This document shows, in pieces, positions 31,510-39,948 of a stretch of DNA of 64,000 nt (position 1 is its first letter; each line of letters opens with the position of its first letter). This stretch comes from Ruminococcaceae bacterium AB4001 (GTDB lineage Bacteria > Bacillota > Clostridia > Saccharofermentanales > Saccharofermentanaceae): the NCBI GenBank assembly GCA_000621765.1, contig JHXJ01000001.1:310001-374000 (forward strand), in the 5' to 3' direction. The position numbers were made by a program, and so were the translations under genes. The notes beneath the pieces are model-generated. The model was not told where the DNA came from. It was given only the letters and a program-made list of their open reading frames with translations, and did not search any database.

Positions 31510-33636
31510 TCAGTGGATCGCCGCGGTAACTTCGCGGATGCGGTCTTCTGCGTGAACGAACGCATCAACGATCTTAGGATCGAAGTGCTCGCCGGAGCTT
31601 TCCTTAATGATGTTCATAGCTTTTTCGAAAGGCATGCCCGGCTTATATACACGCTTTGCAACCAGGGCGTCGAAAACGTCTGCTACTGCCATTATCCTTG
31701 CTGACAGCGGGATCTCTTCGCCCTTCAGGCCGCAGGGATAACCCTGGCCGTTCCACTTCTCGTGATGGTAGTGAGCCATGTTCTCAGCTTCACCGAGATA
31801 GTCGTCTTTGAGTTCCTTGCTTCCGACTGTTTTCTTAACGGAGGCGATTATCTTAGCGCCTTCTTCGGAATGCGTCTTCATGATCTCGTATTCCTCAGGA
31901 GTAAACTTGCCGGGCTTATTGAGAATGGTGTCGGAGATCTTGATCTTGCCGATGTCATGCATAGGAGCGGAAGCTACGGCATTTACCTTGAACTTCTCGT
32001 CGACCACGTCTGAATATACTCCGTCCTTGATAAGCTGGTCGCAGATTATCTCGACGTATGCGGACGTATTCTTGATGTGTGTTCCGGTCGACTGGTCACG
32101 GCTCTCAACGAGATCGGCCATTACGTTGATCATGCCGCTCTGGAATGCGGAGATGGCCTCATTCTTGCGCTGGGATTCATTGATGTAATCGACCGTGTCG
32201 CGTGTCGTTTTCGCCATAGCATCGTAGAGATGCTCGATCTCATCGCCGGTCTTGATCTCCAGTTCGCTGATGCTCTCGAGTGTCTCTTTGCGCGCTTCGT
32301 CATCGGTGTAGGCGAATTCGCCGGCGAGCTTTGCAAGGTTGTTTACCGGAGTAATGATGAAACGTTTAGCAAGATATACGCTTAGTGTGAGGATCGTGAT
32401 GAAGAAACCCAGGAGAAGGGCAGTGGTCTTGAATGTGAAAGCCCTCTCGGTAGCGGCAATGTTCGGCATTGAAATGTCGACACAGACATAGCATACGCAT
32501 TTGCCGTTCTTGTCATAGAGCGGCTCGTAAGTTGACAGAAGCCATCCGTACGAGTCATCGGAAATGATGGGATCGATCGGTTTCCCCGCAAGGAGATCAT
32601 CAAGATAAGGCATGAAGGTCTCATCAAACGGAACTATCTCTCCGTGTTCACTTCCTTCAAGATCCGGAGTATCTGCATCGAAAACGACATGGCAGCCATC
32701 CTCTTCTATCTTGTAGACATAAAGATACTGGATCCTGTCAGAACTCAAAAGGAGAGTATTCATCAGCTTGTCGATCGTGTAATAGCCTTGGGCACTCGGT
32801 CCTGCTTTAATATAGGAATCTACCCATTCGGGATCGATCTGTGAGGCAACGTATTTTGCCATGTCACTGGCATATTCGGCTTCCGACTGGATAAGGGTAT
32901 CCTGGAACTGCTTGTAACTTACGAATATGACCACGGTAGCCGCGGTGAGGAAGATGCCGGTAACGCAAAAGACCACCTTACCACTGAGGGATATGCCCTT
33001 TTTCGCGAGCGCGGCTATATCCAGCTTGTTTCTTCTCGGCTTCAGATTCTTCGGGTATACCTTATAGATTATGAAAGCCATGATCATGCTGATGAACTTG
33101 TCCGGCATATCCATAATGACACCGGCAACAAACTGTGCCCAGAAAGCATTGGGGATATTACTCTCGTAGAGTCTGAGGGCTAGCGAAGAAGCCAGTTCCT
33201 CGCCCATCGTATCTCCGGATAGTCCCCAGGTTATCGCTGAACCAAGACCGCCGCCTACCAGAACGAAGCAGATGAACGGGAATATCATCTTCCAGGTGAT
33301 CTTGCGCAGCATGCCTCTCTGTGAGAAAGAAGCGGCGAGGACGGCTATAAGAACGTTGATAACGCTGTAATAGATGTTCGGGTGATAGGATAAGCTGCTT
33401 ATGAGGTTAGTGAAAAAGCCGACCAGAACGGCAGGCATAAAACCACCGATAAGGGCTACGGCTATTGTTCCGATACAGTCAAGATAGAAGGGAAGGGAGA
33501 ATTCCTTTACGACCAGGCCGCCGGCGACATTGATCAGAATGCCCACGATTACAAGAACGATAGCCTTGATATCGTTATAGGCATCTTCGCTTTGCTTTAG
33601 TCTTTTTGCGGCTTGTATCCGGTCGTCGTTGATCAT
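31510..33636 (-). CDS. Membrane HD-GYP c-di-GMP phosphodiesterase with extracellular sensor
   Basis: 708 residues. An N-terminal five- or six-helix membrane region (about 25-190), a further helix at about 225, an extracellular Cache-like sensor (about 250-385), a second helix at about 395-415, HAMP-like linker, then an HD-GYP domain from about 500. Catalytic motifs are intact: MHDIGK (HD), HHEKWNGQGYP and LKGEEIPLSARIMAVADVFDA. It should degrade c-di-GMP in response to an external ligand. The N-terminal region resembles S-component-like membrane domains. Stand-alone gene. Confidence 0.92.
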   Translation of the reverse strand: MINDDRIQAAKRLKQSEDAYNDIKAIVLVIVGILINVAGGLVVKEFSLPFYLDCIGTIAVALIGGFMPAVLVGFFTNLISSLSYHPNIYYSVINVLIAVLAASFSQRGMLRKITWKMIFPFICFVLVGGGLGSAITWGLSGDTMGEELASSLALRLYESNIPNAFWAQFVAGVIMDMPDKFISMIMAFIIYKVYPKNLKPRRNKLDIAALAKKGISLSGKVVFCVTGIFLTAATVVIFVSYKQFQDTLIQSEAEYASDMAKYVASQIDPEWVDSYIKAGPSAQGYYTIDKLMNTLLLSSDRIQYLYVYKIEEDGCHVVFDADTPDLEGSEHGEIVPFDETFMPYLDDLLAGKPIDPIISDDSYGWLLSTYEPLYDKNGKCVCYVCVDISMPNIAATERAFTFKTTALLLGFFITILTLSVYLAKRFIITPVNNLAKLAGEFAYTDDEARKETLESISELEIKTGDEIEHLYDAMAKTTRDTVDYINESQRKNEAISAFQSGMINVMADLVESRDQSTGTHIKNTSAYVEIICDQLIKDGVYSDVVDEKFKVNAVASAPMHDIGKIKISDTILNKPGKFTPEEYEIMKTHSEEGAKIIASVKKTVGSKELKDDYLGEAENMAHYHHEKWNGQGYPCGLKGEEIPLSARIMAVADVFDALVAKRVYKPGMPFEKAMNIIKESSGEHFDPKIVDAFVHAEDRIREVTAAIH

Positions 33637-33751
33637 TGCTTCGCTCCTGTAACGGTCCTGAATACATGATCCGGGGCTGCAATTGCTTTCTAACTAATAA
33701 AACAATACTAACAAAGTATGAAAACGACTTCCATTAAATAAATGTAAAATT

Positions 33752-34297
33752 TTACTTACTGCCTGAAATTGCCTTAAAAATAAGGCTTACAACGATATCC
33801 AGCGCGAACAGGGCAGCCGGAATGTAGCACAGCGCGAGCCAGGCTTTGCGGGAGATCTTCTTCTCGATCTTTTCGAAGAGCGGCACCAGGATAAACCTCA
33901 GGAACAGCCCCGAAATACCGAAGAAAAGGACTGATCTTGCGCAGACGAAACCGCCGATATTGCCCCAGTTAAGGATCTCCGTGTTATAGTCCCAAAGCCT
34001 GATCCCCCATATAGTGAGGATGACCCAGCCCGTCGCGAGTTCAAGCAGACCGGACGCCAGAGTTGCAAACAGGAATACGAGAAGCGGGTTATTTTTCACC
34101 TTAAAGGTCATTCCGAGAATAAGCAGGCCGCCGAAACCGTAGATGGGGATCCACGGACCGAAAGTCGTTCCCCGCTTTACCCATTCTCCGAGATCGAAGC
34201 GGTAGAAGATCTCTTCGTAAACGAATCCGAATATTCCGCCGAAAGCAAAGACCAGCATAAGCATCGGGAATCTGGTTTTGAGATAATCTTTGTTCAT
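33752..34297 (-). CDS. CmpB/PF06541-like membrane protein, paralogue 2
   Basis: 181 residues, five membrane helices. FGFVYEEIFYRFD, then KRGTTFGPWIPIYGFGGL and LELATGWVILTIWGIRLWDY are the signature of the putative ABC-transporter type IV/CmpB family, whose real function is unknown. It is a paralogue of the next gene upstream; the RGTTFGPWIPIYGFG and NWGN stretches are shared. Follows that gene by 27 bases, so probably the same transcript. Confidence 0.82.
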   Translation of the reverse strand: MNKDYLKTRFPMLMLVFAFGGIFGFVYEEIFYRFDLGEWVKRGTTFGPWIPIYGFGGLLILGMTFKVKNNPLLVFLFATLASGLLELATGWVILTIWGIRLWDYNTEILNWGNIGGFVCARSVLFFGISGLFLRFILVPLFEKIEKKISRKAWLALCYIPAALFALDIVVSLIFKAISGSK

Positions 34298-34324
34298 TTA
34301 TTCTCCTTGCTGACCAAAATGCCG

Positions 34325-34849
34325 TTATTTTATCGTAAGGCTAAGTACTATGTCGAGAGCAAAAAGCGAAAATAGCACTATGGAAGTCACCGCAAATGCC
34401 AGCGCATTCTTTTTCTGGAACTTTTCGAGCAGCGGAAGGATACCGTGCATCAGTATCAGGCCGAACACGCCCCATGTGATAACGGACCTGACGCATATAT
34501 ACCCGTTCAGGTTGCCCCAGTTGAGGATGACGAGCGAATAATCCCAGAGCCTCAGGTTGAGAAAGTGGTCCAGCACAAACCCTGTGGCAAGTTCGAGCAG
34601 TCCGCAGGAAACGGCGCTCACAAGAAAAACGAGCCACGGCTTTTTGCGCAGTTTTACCGTCAGGAAATATATAAAGAGCGAACCGAATCCGTATATCGGG
34701 ATCCACGGCCCGAAAGTGGTGCCTCTTTTTGATAAGACGCCGTCGTTGATGAACACGCATATCTCCTCATAGAAAAAGCCGATAATGCCTGCAATGGTGA
34801 AGACCAGCATGAGTTTCGGAATGAGGTTTTTAAGAGACGTTCCTTTCAA
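34325..34849 (-). CDS. CmpB/PF06541-like membrane protein, paralogue 1
   Basis: 174 residues, five membrane helices. IGFFYEEICVF, KRGTTFGPWIPIYGFGSL, LELATGFVLDHFLNLRLWDY and VILNWGNLNGYICVRS match its downstream neighbour closely across the whole length, showing a tandem duplication. Family members are annotated as putative ABC permeases, but no ATPase gene is near. Function unknown. Confidence 0.82.
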   Translation of the reverse strand: MKGTSLKNLIPKLMLVFTIAGIIGFFYEEICVFINDGVLSKRGTTFGPWIPIYGFGSLFIYFLTVKLRKKPWLVFLVSAVSCGLLELATGFVLDHFLNLRLWDYSLVILNWGNLNGYICVRSVITWGVFGLILMHGILPLLEKFQKKNALAFAVTSIVLFSLFALDIVLSLTIK

Positions 34850-34922
34850 ACTTAAGACTCCTTGCAGTGAGTTTCGTGGATTTGAATCATTATACAGTAT
34901 TCTGCAGGGGACTTAGCCGTTC

Positions 34923-34953
34923 AAAAAAAAGGCGCCACGTTGCAGGTGGCGCC
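34923..34953 (-). terminator. Terminator of the NSS transporter gene
   Basis: Perfect eight-base stem GGCGCCAC/GTGGCGCC, loop GTTGCAG; on the minus strand eight T bases follow. It lies 25 bases past the transporter stop. Confidence 0.92.
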
Positions 34954-34977
34954 TCGGATCTTTAAGTTATGAACTGA

Positions 34978-36516
34978 TCAGGATTTCTTCATGTCGTCCC
35001 AGGTCGTGTCATCTTCCTTGTAGCCACTAGAAGACTTAACCTTAACTATCAGCTTGATGATGAGACCGGAGCAGAGGATCAGTGCAACGAGTACCCAGCC
35101 GAAAATGATGTTAGCCTTGAGCGTGTATCCGTCAGCTGCACCGTAAACGCCGCCGTTCTTAAAGAGGTTGATGAGGTTCCAGATAAAGAGTCCGGCGAGG
35201 ACAATTGGTGAGATGACCTTGATAGAAGGGATGAACCACCAATGGGGCATCTTGAACTTGTTTGTGTTGCGGTTGAGCTCGTCGAGAATCTTTGTCGTCT
35301 TGAAGAACCAGCCTGCCACGAGCATTTCAAGGATACCTGTGATGAGGAGCGTGTAGCTGTTGATGAAGTAGTCGACGATATCAAGGATCGCAAGACCTGC
35401 GCCCGTTACATAGATGAGGCTGATGATGCCTTCAACGATGCAGATCGTGAGCGTTGTCTTCTTCTTGTTGAGGTTGAACTTATCTGAAAGCGCTGTCGAG
35501 ATTCCTTCGATGATCGAGAACAGTGAGTCGATAGCGAGCGTTATCAGGCAGAAGTAGAAGATGAACGCGAAGATCATGTTGAAGACACCGCTGTCTGAAA
35601 TCTTTACGATCGCCTGAGGATAGATGATGAATGCTGTTGCGATACCGGATGCGGACATGTTGTCGAGCATTCCGACGCCTGCCATTGTCGTGAACATAAC
35701 GATGCCGGCAAGAACGCTGACCATCATGTCGGAGAAGGCAATGATTATAGTGTCGACGACGATGTTCGAATCGTCACTGAGGAATGAGCCGTAAGCAAAC
35801 ATTATCGCCATTGATGTTGAGAGTGAATAGAAGACCTGGCCGATTGAGTCTACCCAGAGATTTGAATCTGCAAGAGCGCTCCAGTCAGGGATGAAGAGTT
35901 TTGCAAAGCCGCTCATTGCGCCAGGAAGCATCATGCCCCTGATTGCCATTATGAGGAGGCAGATGACAGGGAGGGAGACCGTAAACTTAACGACTTTTCC
36001 GACCGTTGTCGTGCCGTTGCGGATGCAGACATAGCAAAGGCCCCATGCAGCGATGAGACAGCCTAATACCGGCCAGGAGATAGTTGTGAAACCTTCAACC
36101 ACGCCTGTGGTCTTGATCGTGGTTGCCCACAAAGAGCTTGCTGCTTCCGTGTCGCCCGTCATATTCATGAACTTGAAGCTCATTACGAACATCAGGATTA
36201 CCCATGCGAAAACTGCAGCGTAGTAGATCGAAATGCCGATACCGTTTGATACTGCAAGCCAGCCGACACCTTCCATCTTCTTGTTGAGCGCACGCATTGA
36301 ACCGGGTGCGCCTTTTCTGGTGTATCTTGCGACAGAGATTTCCATCATGAGGAGCGGGATGCCGATAACAAGCATCGCTACCAGATAAACAAAAAGAAAA
36401 GCACCGCCGCCGTACTTGGCAGCAAGACCCGGAAATCTCCATGCATTGCCCAGACCTACGGCTGAACCGATGGATGCCAGGATAAAAGCTGATCGTGAAG
36501 ACCATTTCTCACGCAT
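34978..36516 (-). CDS. Sodium-dependent transporter, NSS/SNF family
   Basis: 512 residues with 11-12 membrane helices. The N-terminal SRSAFILASIGSAVGLGNAWRFP is the diagnostic NSS helix 1 with the unwound substrate/sodium site, and GGGAFLFVYL follows in helix 2. The rest fits bacterial amino-acid:sodium symporters such as TnaT, MhsT and LeuT. Substrate is probably a hydrophobic or aromatic amino acid, not determinable here. A charged C-terminal tail follows the last helix. Single gene, divergent from a lipoprotein gene. Confidence 0.95.
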   Translation of the reverse strand: MREKWSSRSAFILASIGSAVGLGNAWRFPGLAAKYGGGAFLFVYLVAMLVIGIPLLMMEISVARYTRKGAPGSMRALNKKMEGVGWLAVSNGIGISIYYAAVFAWVILMFVMSFKFMNMTGDTEAASSLWATTIKTTGVVEGFTTISWPVLGCLIAAWGLCYVCIRNGTTTVGKVVKFTVSLPVICLLIMAIRGMMLPGAMSGFAKLFIPDWSALADSNLWVDSIGQVFYSLSTSMAIMFAYGSFLSDDSNIVVDTIIIAFSDMMVSVLAGIVMFTTMAGVGMLDNMSASGIATAFIIYPQAIVKISDSGVFNMIFAFIFYFCLITLAIDSLFSIIEGISTALSDKFNLNKKKTTLTICIVEGIISLIYVTGAGLAILDIVDYFINSYTLLITGILEMLVAGWFFKTTKILDELNRNTNKFKMPHWWFIPSIKVISPIVLAGLFIWNLINLFKNGGVYGAADGYTLKANIIFGWVLVALILCSGLIIKLIVKVKSSSGYKEDDTTWDDMKKS

Positions 36517-36659
36517 ACTTAAAACACCCCCTCAAGGAAATACCATTTCACCGAACAATAATATCACGGGATAAGGGCTTTTTGTTATACACGTCAAATA
36601 GTCAAAATAATATGATGTGTGGTAAAATCACTCTATTCCCAAAAGGAGGGTTCATAATT

Positions 36660-37610
36660 ATGAAAAAAGTAAAGGCTTTAGCATGTGTACTCACATTAGC
36701 TATGCTTGCTGGTGTTTTTGCCGGATGCAGCAAGACAACAAAGCTTTCTACTGCAGGATTCGTTAAGGCCTGCGAGAAGATGAAGCTCGAGGAGTTCGAA
36801 CTTGAGGGAAGAAGCCCTGATATCGATGATCTTGAAGACGGTATCTATGCTTATGCTGATGAGGAAGACATCGAGGATGCTCCCGATCAGATGGAGACAC
36901 TTCTCCGCAATGTAGGACTTTCCGAAGTTATCGATGTTGACGACGTAGTATCTTTCGGTCTTGCAGCTAAGTGCATCGGCGTTGAGGATGTTGAGGAACT
37001 GTTCGAAGATATCAATGATCCCGATGATCTTGCAGATGCTATTGAAGATCTTAAAGTTGATGGTGCTTTCGCTTTCCAGATGCAGTTCTCCGATGACGGA
37101 TATGCAGAAGATGTCATGGAATACATCGCGGATATGCTCGAGGATGTTGCTGATGTCAACACAAAGGATCTCACAGCCAAGGAATTCTTTTCTTCCAAGA
37201 AAGAGGGTTTCGTAAGATCCCACATCGATATCGCAAAGCTCGGAAAGCTCGCTCTTGATAACGACGATATCATGGATCTTATCGGAAACGTATACGATGA
37301 GGATGATTTCGAGGATCTCGTAAATAATATTAAGGGCGATATCGCAATCTCCATTGAAGTAAACGGTTCTAACCTCTTTGTTGTCGGCGGTGTTGCAGTA
37401 AACCAGAAAGCTTCCGTACTCAACGAATTCGTTAAGAACTTCGGTGCAGCTACAAACCCTGCAGGCGTTCCCATGAACGAAAAGGTTGTCGAAGATCTTC
37501 TCGACTTCGCTTATGACGCACTGGGCAGCATTGGCGGTGGCTCAGCAGGTTATAACGACTGGGACGATTACGATGATTGGGATGATTATGACGATTGGGA
37601 CGAAGGCTGA
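36660..37610 (+). CDS. Acidic lipoprotein with Asp/Tyr/Trp-rich tail
   Basis: 316 residues from the ATG at 36660 (AAAGGAGGG nine bases upstream; an extension to 36495 has no signal and is rejected). Signal peptide with lipobox FAGC (Cys about 23). The body is strongly acidic, with repeating hydrophobic/acidic helices (DVEDVEELFEDINDPDDLAD), and the last 20 residues are a Gly-Ser stretch followed by DDYDDWDDYDDW repeats. The family is not recognised; similar Asp-rich lipoproteins occur in rumen Clostridia. It may bind cations, or a partner through the aromatic acidic tail. Own terminator follows. Confidence 0.72.
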   Translation: MKKVKALACVLTLAMLAGVFAGCSKTTKLSTAGFVKACEKMKLEEFELEGRSPDIDDLEDGIYAYADEEDIEDAPDQMETLLRNVGLSEVIDVDDVVSFGLAAKCIGVEDVEELFEDINDPDDLADAIEDLKVDGAFAFQMQFSDDGYAEDVMEYIADMLEDVADVNTKDLTAKEFFSSKKEGFVRSHIDIAKLGKLALDNDDIMDLIGNVYDEDDFEDLVNNIKGDIAISIEVNGSNLFVVGGVAVNQKASVLNEFVKNFGAATNPAGVPMNEKVVEDLLDFAYDALGSIGGGSAGYNDWDDYDDWDDYDDWDEG

Positions 37611-37644
37611 TCTCTGATCTGAAGTAAATCACAATTAGCAGTTT

Positions 37645-37686
37645 AAGGACTGATTTCCAGGGCAATCCGGAGGTCAGTCCTTTTTT
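37645..37686 (+). terminator. Terminator of the acidic lipoprotein gene
   Basis: Nine-base stem AAGGACTGA/TCAGTCCTT with a smaller inner stem, followed by TTTTATT. A convergent gene starts its 3' end 22 bases further on. Confidence 0.85.
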
Positions 37687-37707
37687 ATTGTCTGCTGTTG
37701 TAATGTT

Positions 37708-39915
37708 TTACGGGTTGGTGCAGATTCCGTCCTTATCGAAGTCGTAGACCTTGCCGTTTATTGTCAGGCTCTTGGAATATGCCATTACGCCGTCGGACTG
37801 CAGGTAATACCAGTAACCGCCGGAATGACACCAGCCTCTCGTCATGGCGCCTGAGTTTTCAAGGTGATACCATTCGCCCTGGATCTGCTTCCAGCCTGTC
37901 TGCATGGCGCCTTCCGAGTCGAAGTAGTACCAGGAGCCGCCGATGGCTTTCCAACCGGTCGTCATAGCTCCCGATGACTGGAAATAATACCACTTGCCGT
38001 TGAGCTGCTGCCAGCCGGTTACCATCTCGCCTGAAGATTTGAAATAGTACCAGAGATCCGGATTTCCAAAGATCATTTTCCAGCCTGTTGCCATGACTCC
38101 GGAATCGCCGAAATAATACCAGGCACCGTCTATATAGCGCCAGTTATACGCGCAGTCGCCGTCGGTACCGAAATAATACCAGTTGCCGTTTATTGCTTTC
38201 CATCCTGTTGCCATTGCACCGGAGGTATTGCAATAGTACATCTTTCCGTTAGCGCTGACCCATCCTGTGAGCATGGTGCCAAAGTCATAATCGAAGAAAT
38301 ACCAGTCTTTTCCTATTTTCTTCCATCCCTTGGTCATCTCAAGGGAATCATTAAAGTAGTACCAGTAATCGTAATCGAAAAACCACCCGGGCTTTTCCAA
38401 TATCCAATATTCTGTTTCGGCTTTTCCGTAATATTTTCCTTTGCCTTTAACATCCGCAAAACCGAATCCGTCTTCAACGAAACTGGTAAAAGACGTTGTG
38501 TAATCAGTTCCTTCCACGAGCGTTTTTCCGCCGAATGAGACTTCTACCGTGGTGCCTACGCGGCTGTTATGTCCGCCGCTGTACTGCACGTTTGAAGCCT
38601 TGATATATACGGCTGACATCGGGATCGAATCATTGGTGGAAGTAAACTGGCCGCTGCTCGTGTCGATGGTATAGAAATACATGTTTCCGTCGCAGTATGC
38701 ATACCATACGATCTTTCCGTTATTGACGATAGGTTGGCAGTCGGAAAGAAGTCCTGCAGCGGATTTTATATCACCGGTGAGATTTCCCTTGCCGTCGATG
38801 AACACATAGTAAAGGCAGGATTTCCTGGACCATAAGAGCGCGAATTTATTGCTGTTTATCTTCACCATCAAAGGAGTTCCGGCGCCTTTTTCATCGCCTT
38901 TGTAATTCGTGATCCATTTCGTTCCGACAGACTTATCATCAGATCTGGACACGGTGCTCACAAAAATATTGCGTGTCTGGGAGTAAGCTTTGCCGCTCTG
39001 GTCGATGCTGCTTCCTGCAATAAGGTAAGATGAATCCGAAAGTTCAAAACCGCCTATCGAGGCTCCGGTAAAATTGATATTGTTTTTCTTATACTCAAAG
39101 AATTCCAACGGAATGTACATATATGCCTGGTAAGGTACCGTGTCATAGGTTTTTACCGCGGGTTCGCAGCTGGACAGAACAACTCCGCGGGGATTTGCAT
39201 CGCCGTGATCAACGCCGATTATCTTGTCTCCGTCAAACTTTACGAACTGGTTGAATGAGTGACTTACAAATCCGAAGCTGTCAAAGTCATCCTCACTGGA
39301 ATAGAGCAGGGTCATCTTGGAAGAGTCAATAAGGAAAGTCTTATTTACCTGATGGTGCAGGCCGTCATACAACATATATCTGTTACTGCAGGTCCTTATT
39401 ACGAGGGAAGAACCCGAAGTGTCGATCCTGGCGCTTCCGGCTGCGAACGGGACATAGCAGTTGCATGCTTTTATTGCCAGAGAACTTATTCTTTTCCAGG
39501 AAAGATCATATTTGGTAAGCCTGTAGCACTCGACATCATCGGACTGGTTTAAGTTCTGCTGTCCGGATAAAACATAGTAGTAGCTTCCGTCCGAATGAAA
39601 ACATCCGAAGAGGGGCAATTCGACTGAAACTGTTTTCGAACTCTTCAGATTGAATGAGGCATCGTAGTATTCGACCAGATAATCGGTTTCATTCTTGTTG
39701 CCTTCGAAAATCATGTACCCGTTATCCGATGTCTTTAGAAGATACGAAAATGACCTGGTCGTATTTGAAGCTTCTGAATAATCCTGGGCATTAACGTTAT
39801 TTGCCCTGCCCGTGGCAGCATTGATATCAGTCCCGCGGAACACGGCCATCGAAGAAACCGTGATAAGAAAGGACAGTAAGCATACTGCCGGCTTTAGTTT
39901 CAAATTAATGCGCAT
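37708..39915 (-). CDS. Secreted protein with C-terminal choline-binding-type cell-wall repeats
   Basis: 735 residues. Signal peptide (about 1-33, ending INAA). Residues 40 to about 440 form a large beta-rich, probably propeller-like domain without a recognised family (repeated YDASFNLKSS-, YDLSWKRISS- and WSRKSCLYYVF-type strands). A short Ig-like segment follows, then from about 510 some ten 20-residue repeats of the GWKxxxGxWYYFxxxGxMxT type (cell-wall/choline-binding repeats), ending NGKVYDFDKDGICTNP. It should be retained on the cell wall. The closing 100 bases are almost identical to the neighbour gene. Propeller assignment is a guess. Confidence 0.85.
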   Translation of the reverse strand: MRINLKLKPAVCLLSFLITVSSMAVFRGTDINAATGRANNVNAQDYSEASNTTRSFSYLLKTSDNGYMIFEGNKNETDYLVEYYDASFNLKSSKTVSVELPLFGCFHSDGSYYYVLSGQQNLNQSDDVECYRLTKYDLSWKRISSLAIKACNCYVPFAAGSARIDTSGSSLVIRTCSNRYMLYDGLHHQVNKTFLIDSSKMTLLYSSEDDFDSFGFVSHSFNQFVKFDGDKIIGVDHGDANPRGVVLSSCEPAVKTYDTVPYQAYMYIPLEFFEYKKNNINFTGASIGGFELSDSSYLIAGSSIDQSGKAYSQTRNIFVSTVSRSDDKSVGTKWITNYKGDEKGAGTPLMVKINSNKFALLWSRKSCLYYVFIDGKGNLTGDIKSAAGLLSDCQPIVNNGKIVWYAYCDGNMYFYTIDTSSGQFTSTNDSIPMSAVYIKASNVQYSGGHNSRVGTTVEVSFGGKTLVEGTDYTTSFTSFVEDGFGFADVKGKGKYYGKAETEYWILEKPGWFFDYDYWYYFNDSLEMTKGWKKIGKDWYFFDYDFGTMLTGWVSANGKMYYCNTSGAMATGWKAINGNWYYFGTDGDCAYNWRYIDGAWYYFGDSGVMATGWKMIFGNPDLWYYFKSSGEMVTGWQQLNGKWYYFQSSGAMTTGWKAIGGSWYYFDSEGAMQTGWKQIQGEWYHLENSGAMTRGWCHSGGYWYYLQSDGVMAYSKSLTINGKVYDFDKDGICTNP

Positions 39916-39948
39916 ATTTATAGCCTCCTAATCAGTACAGGAAATCAA

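Noticed and set aside
36495-36659. N-terminal extension of the acidic lipoprotein
   Set aside because: It lacks a ribosome site and would hide the signal peptide that starts at the ATG at 36660.
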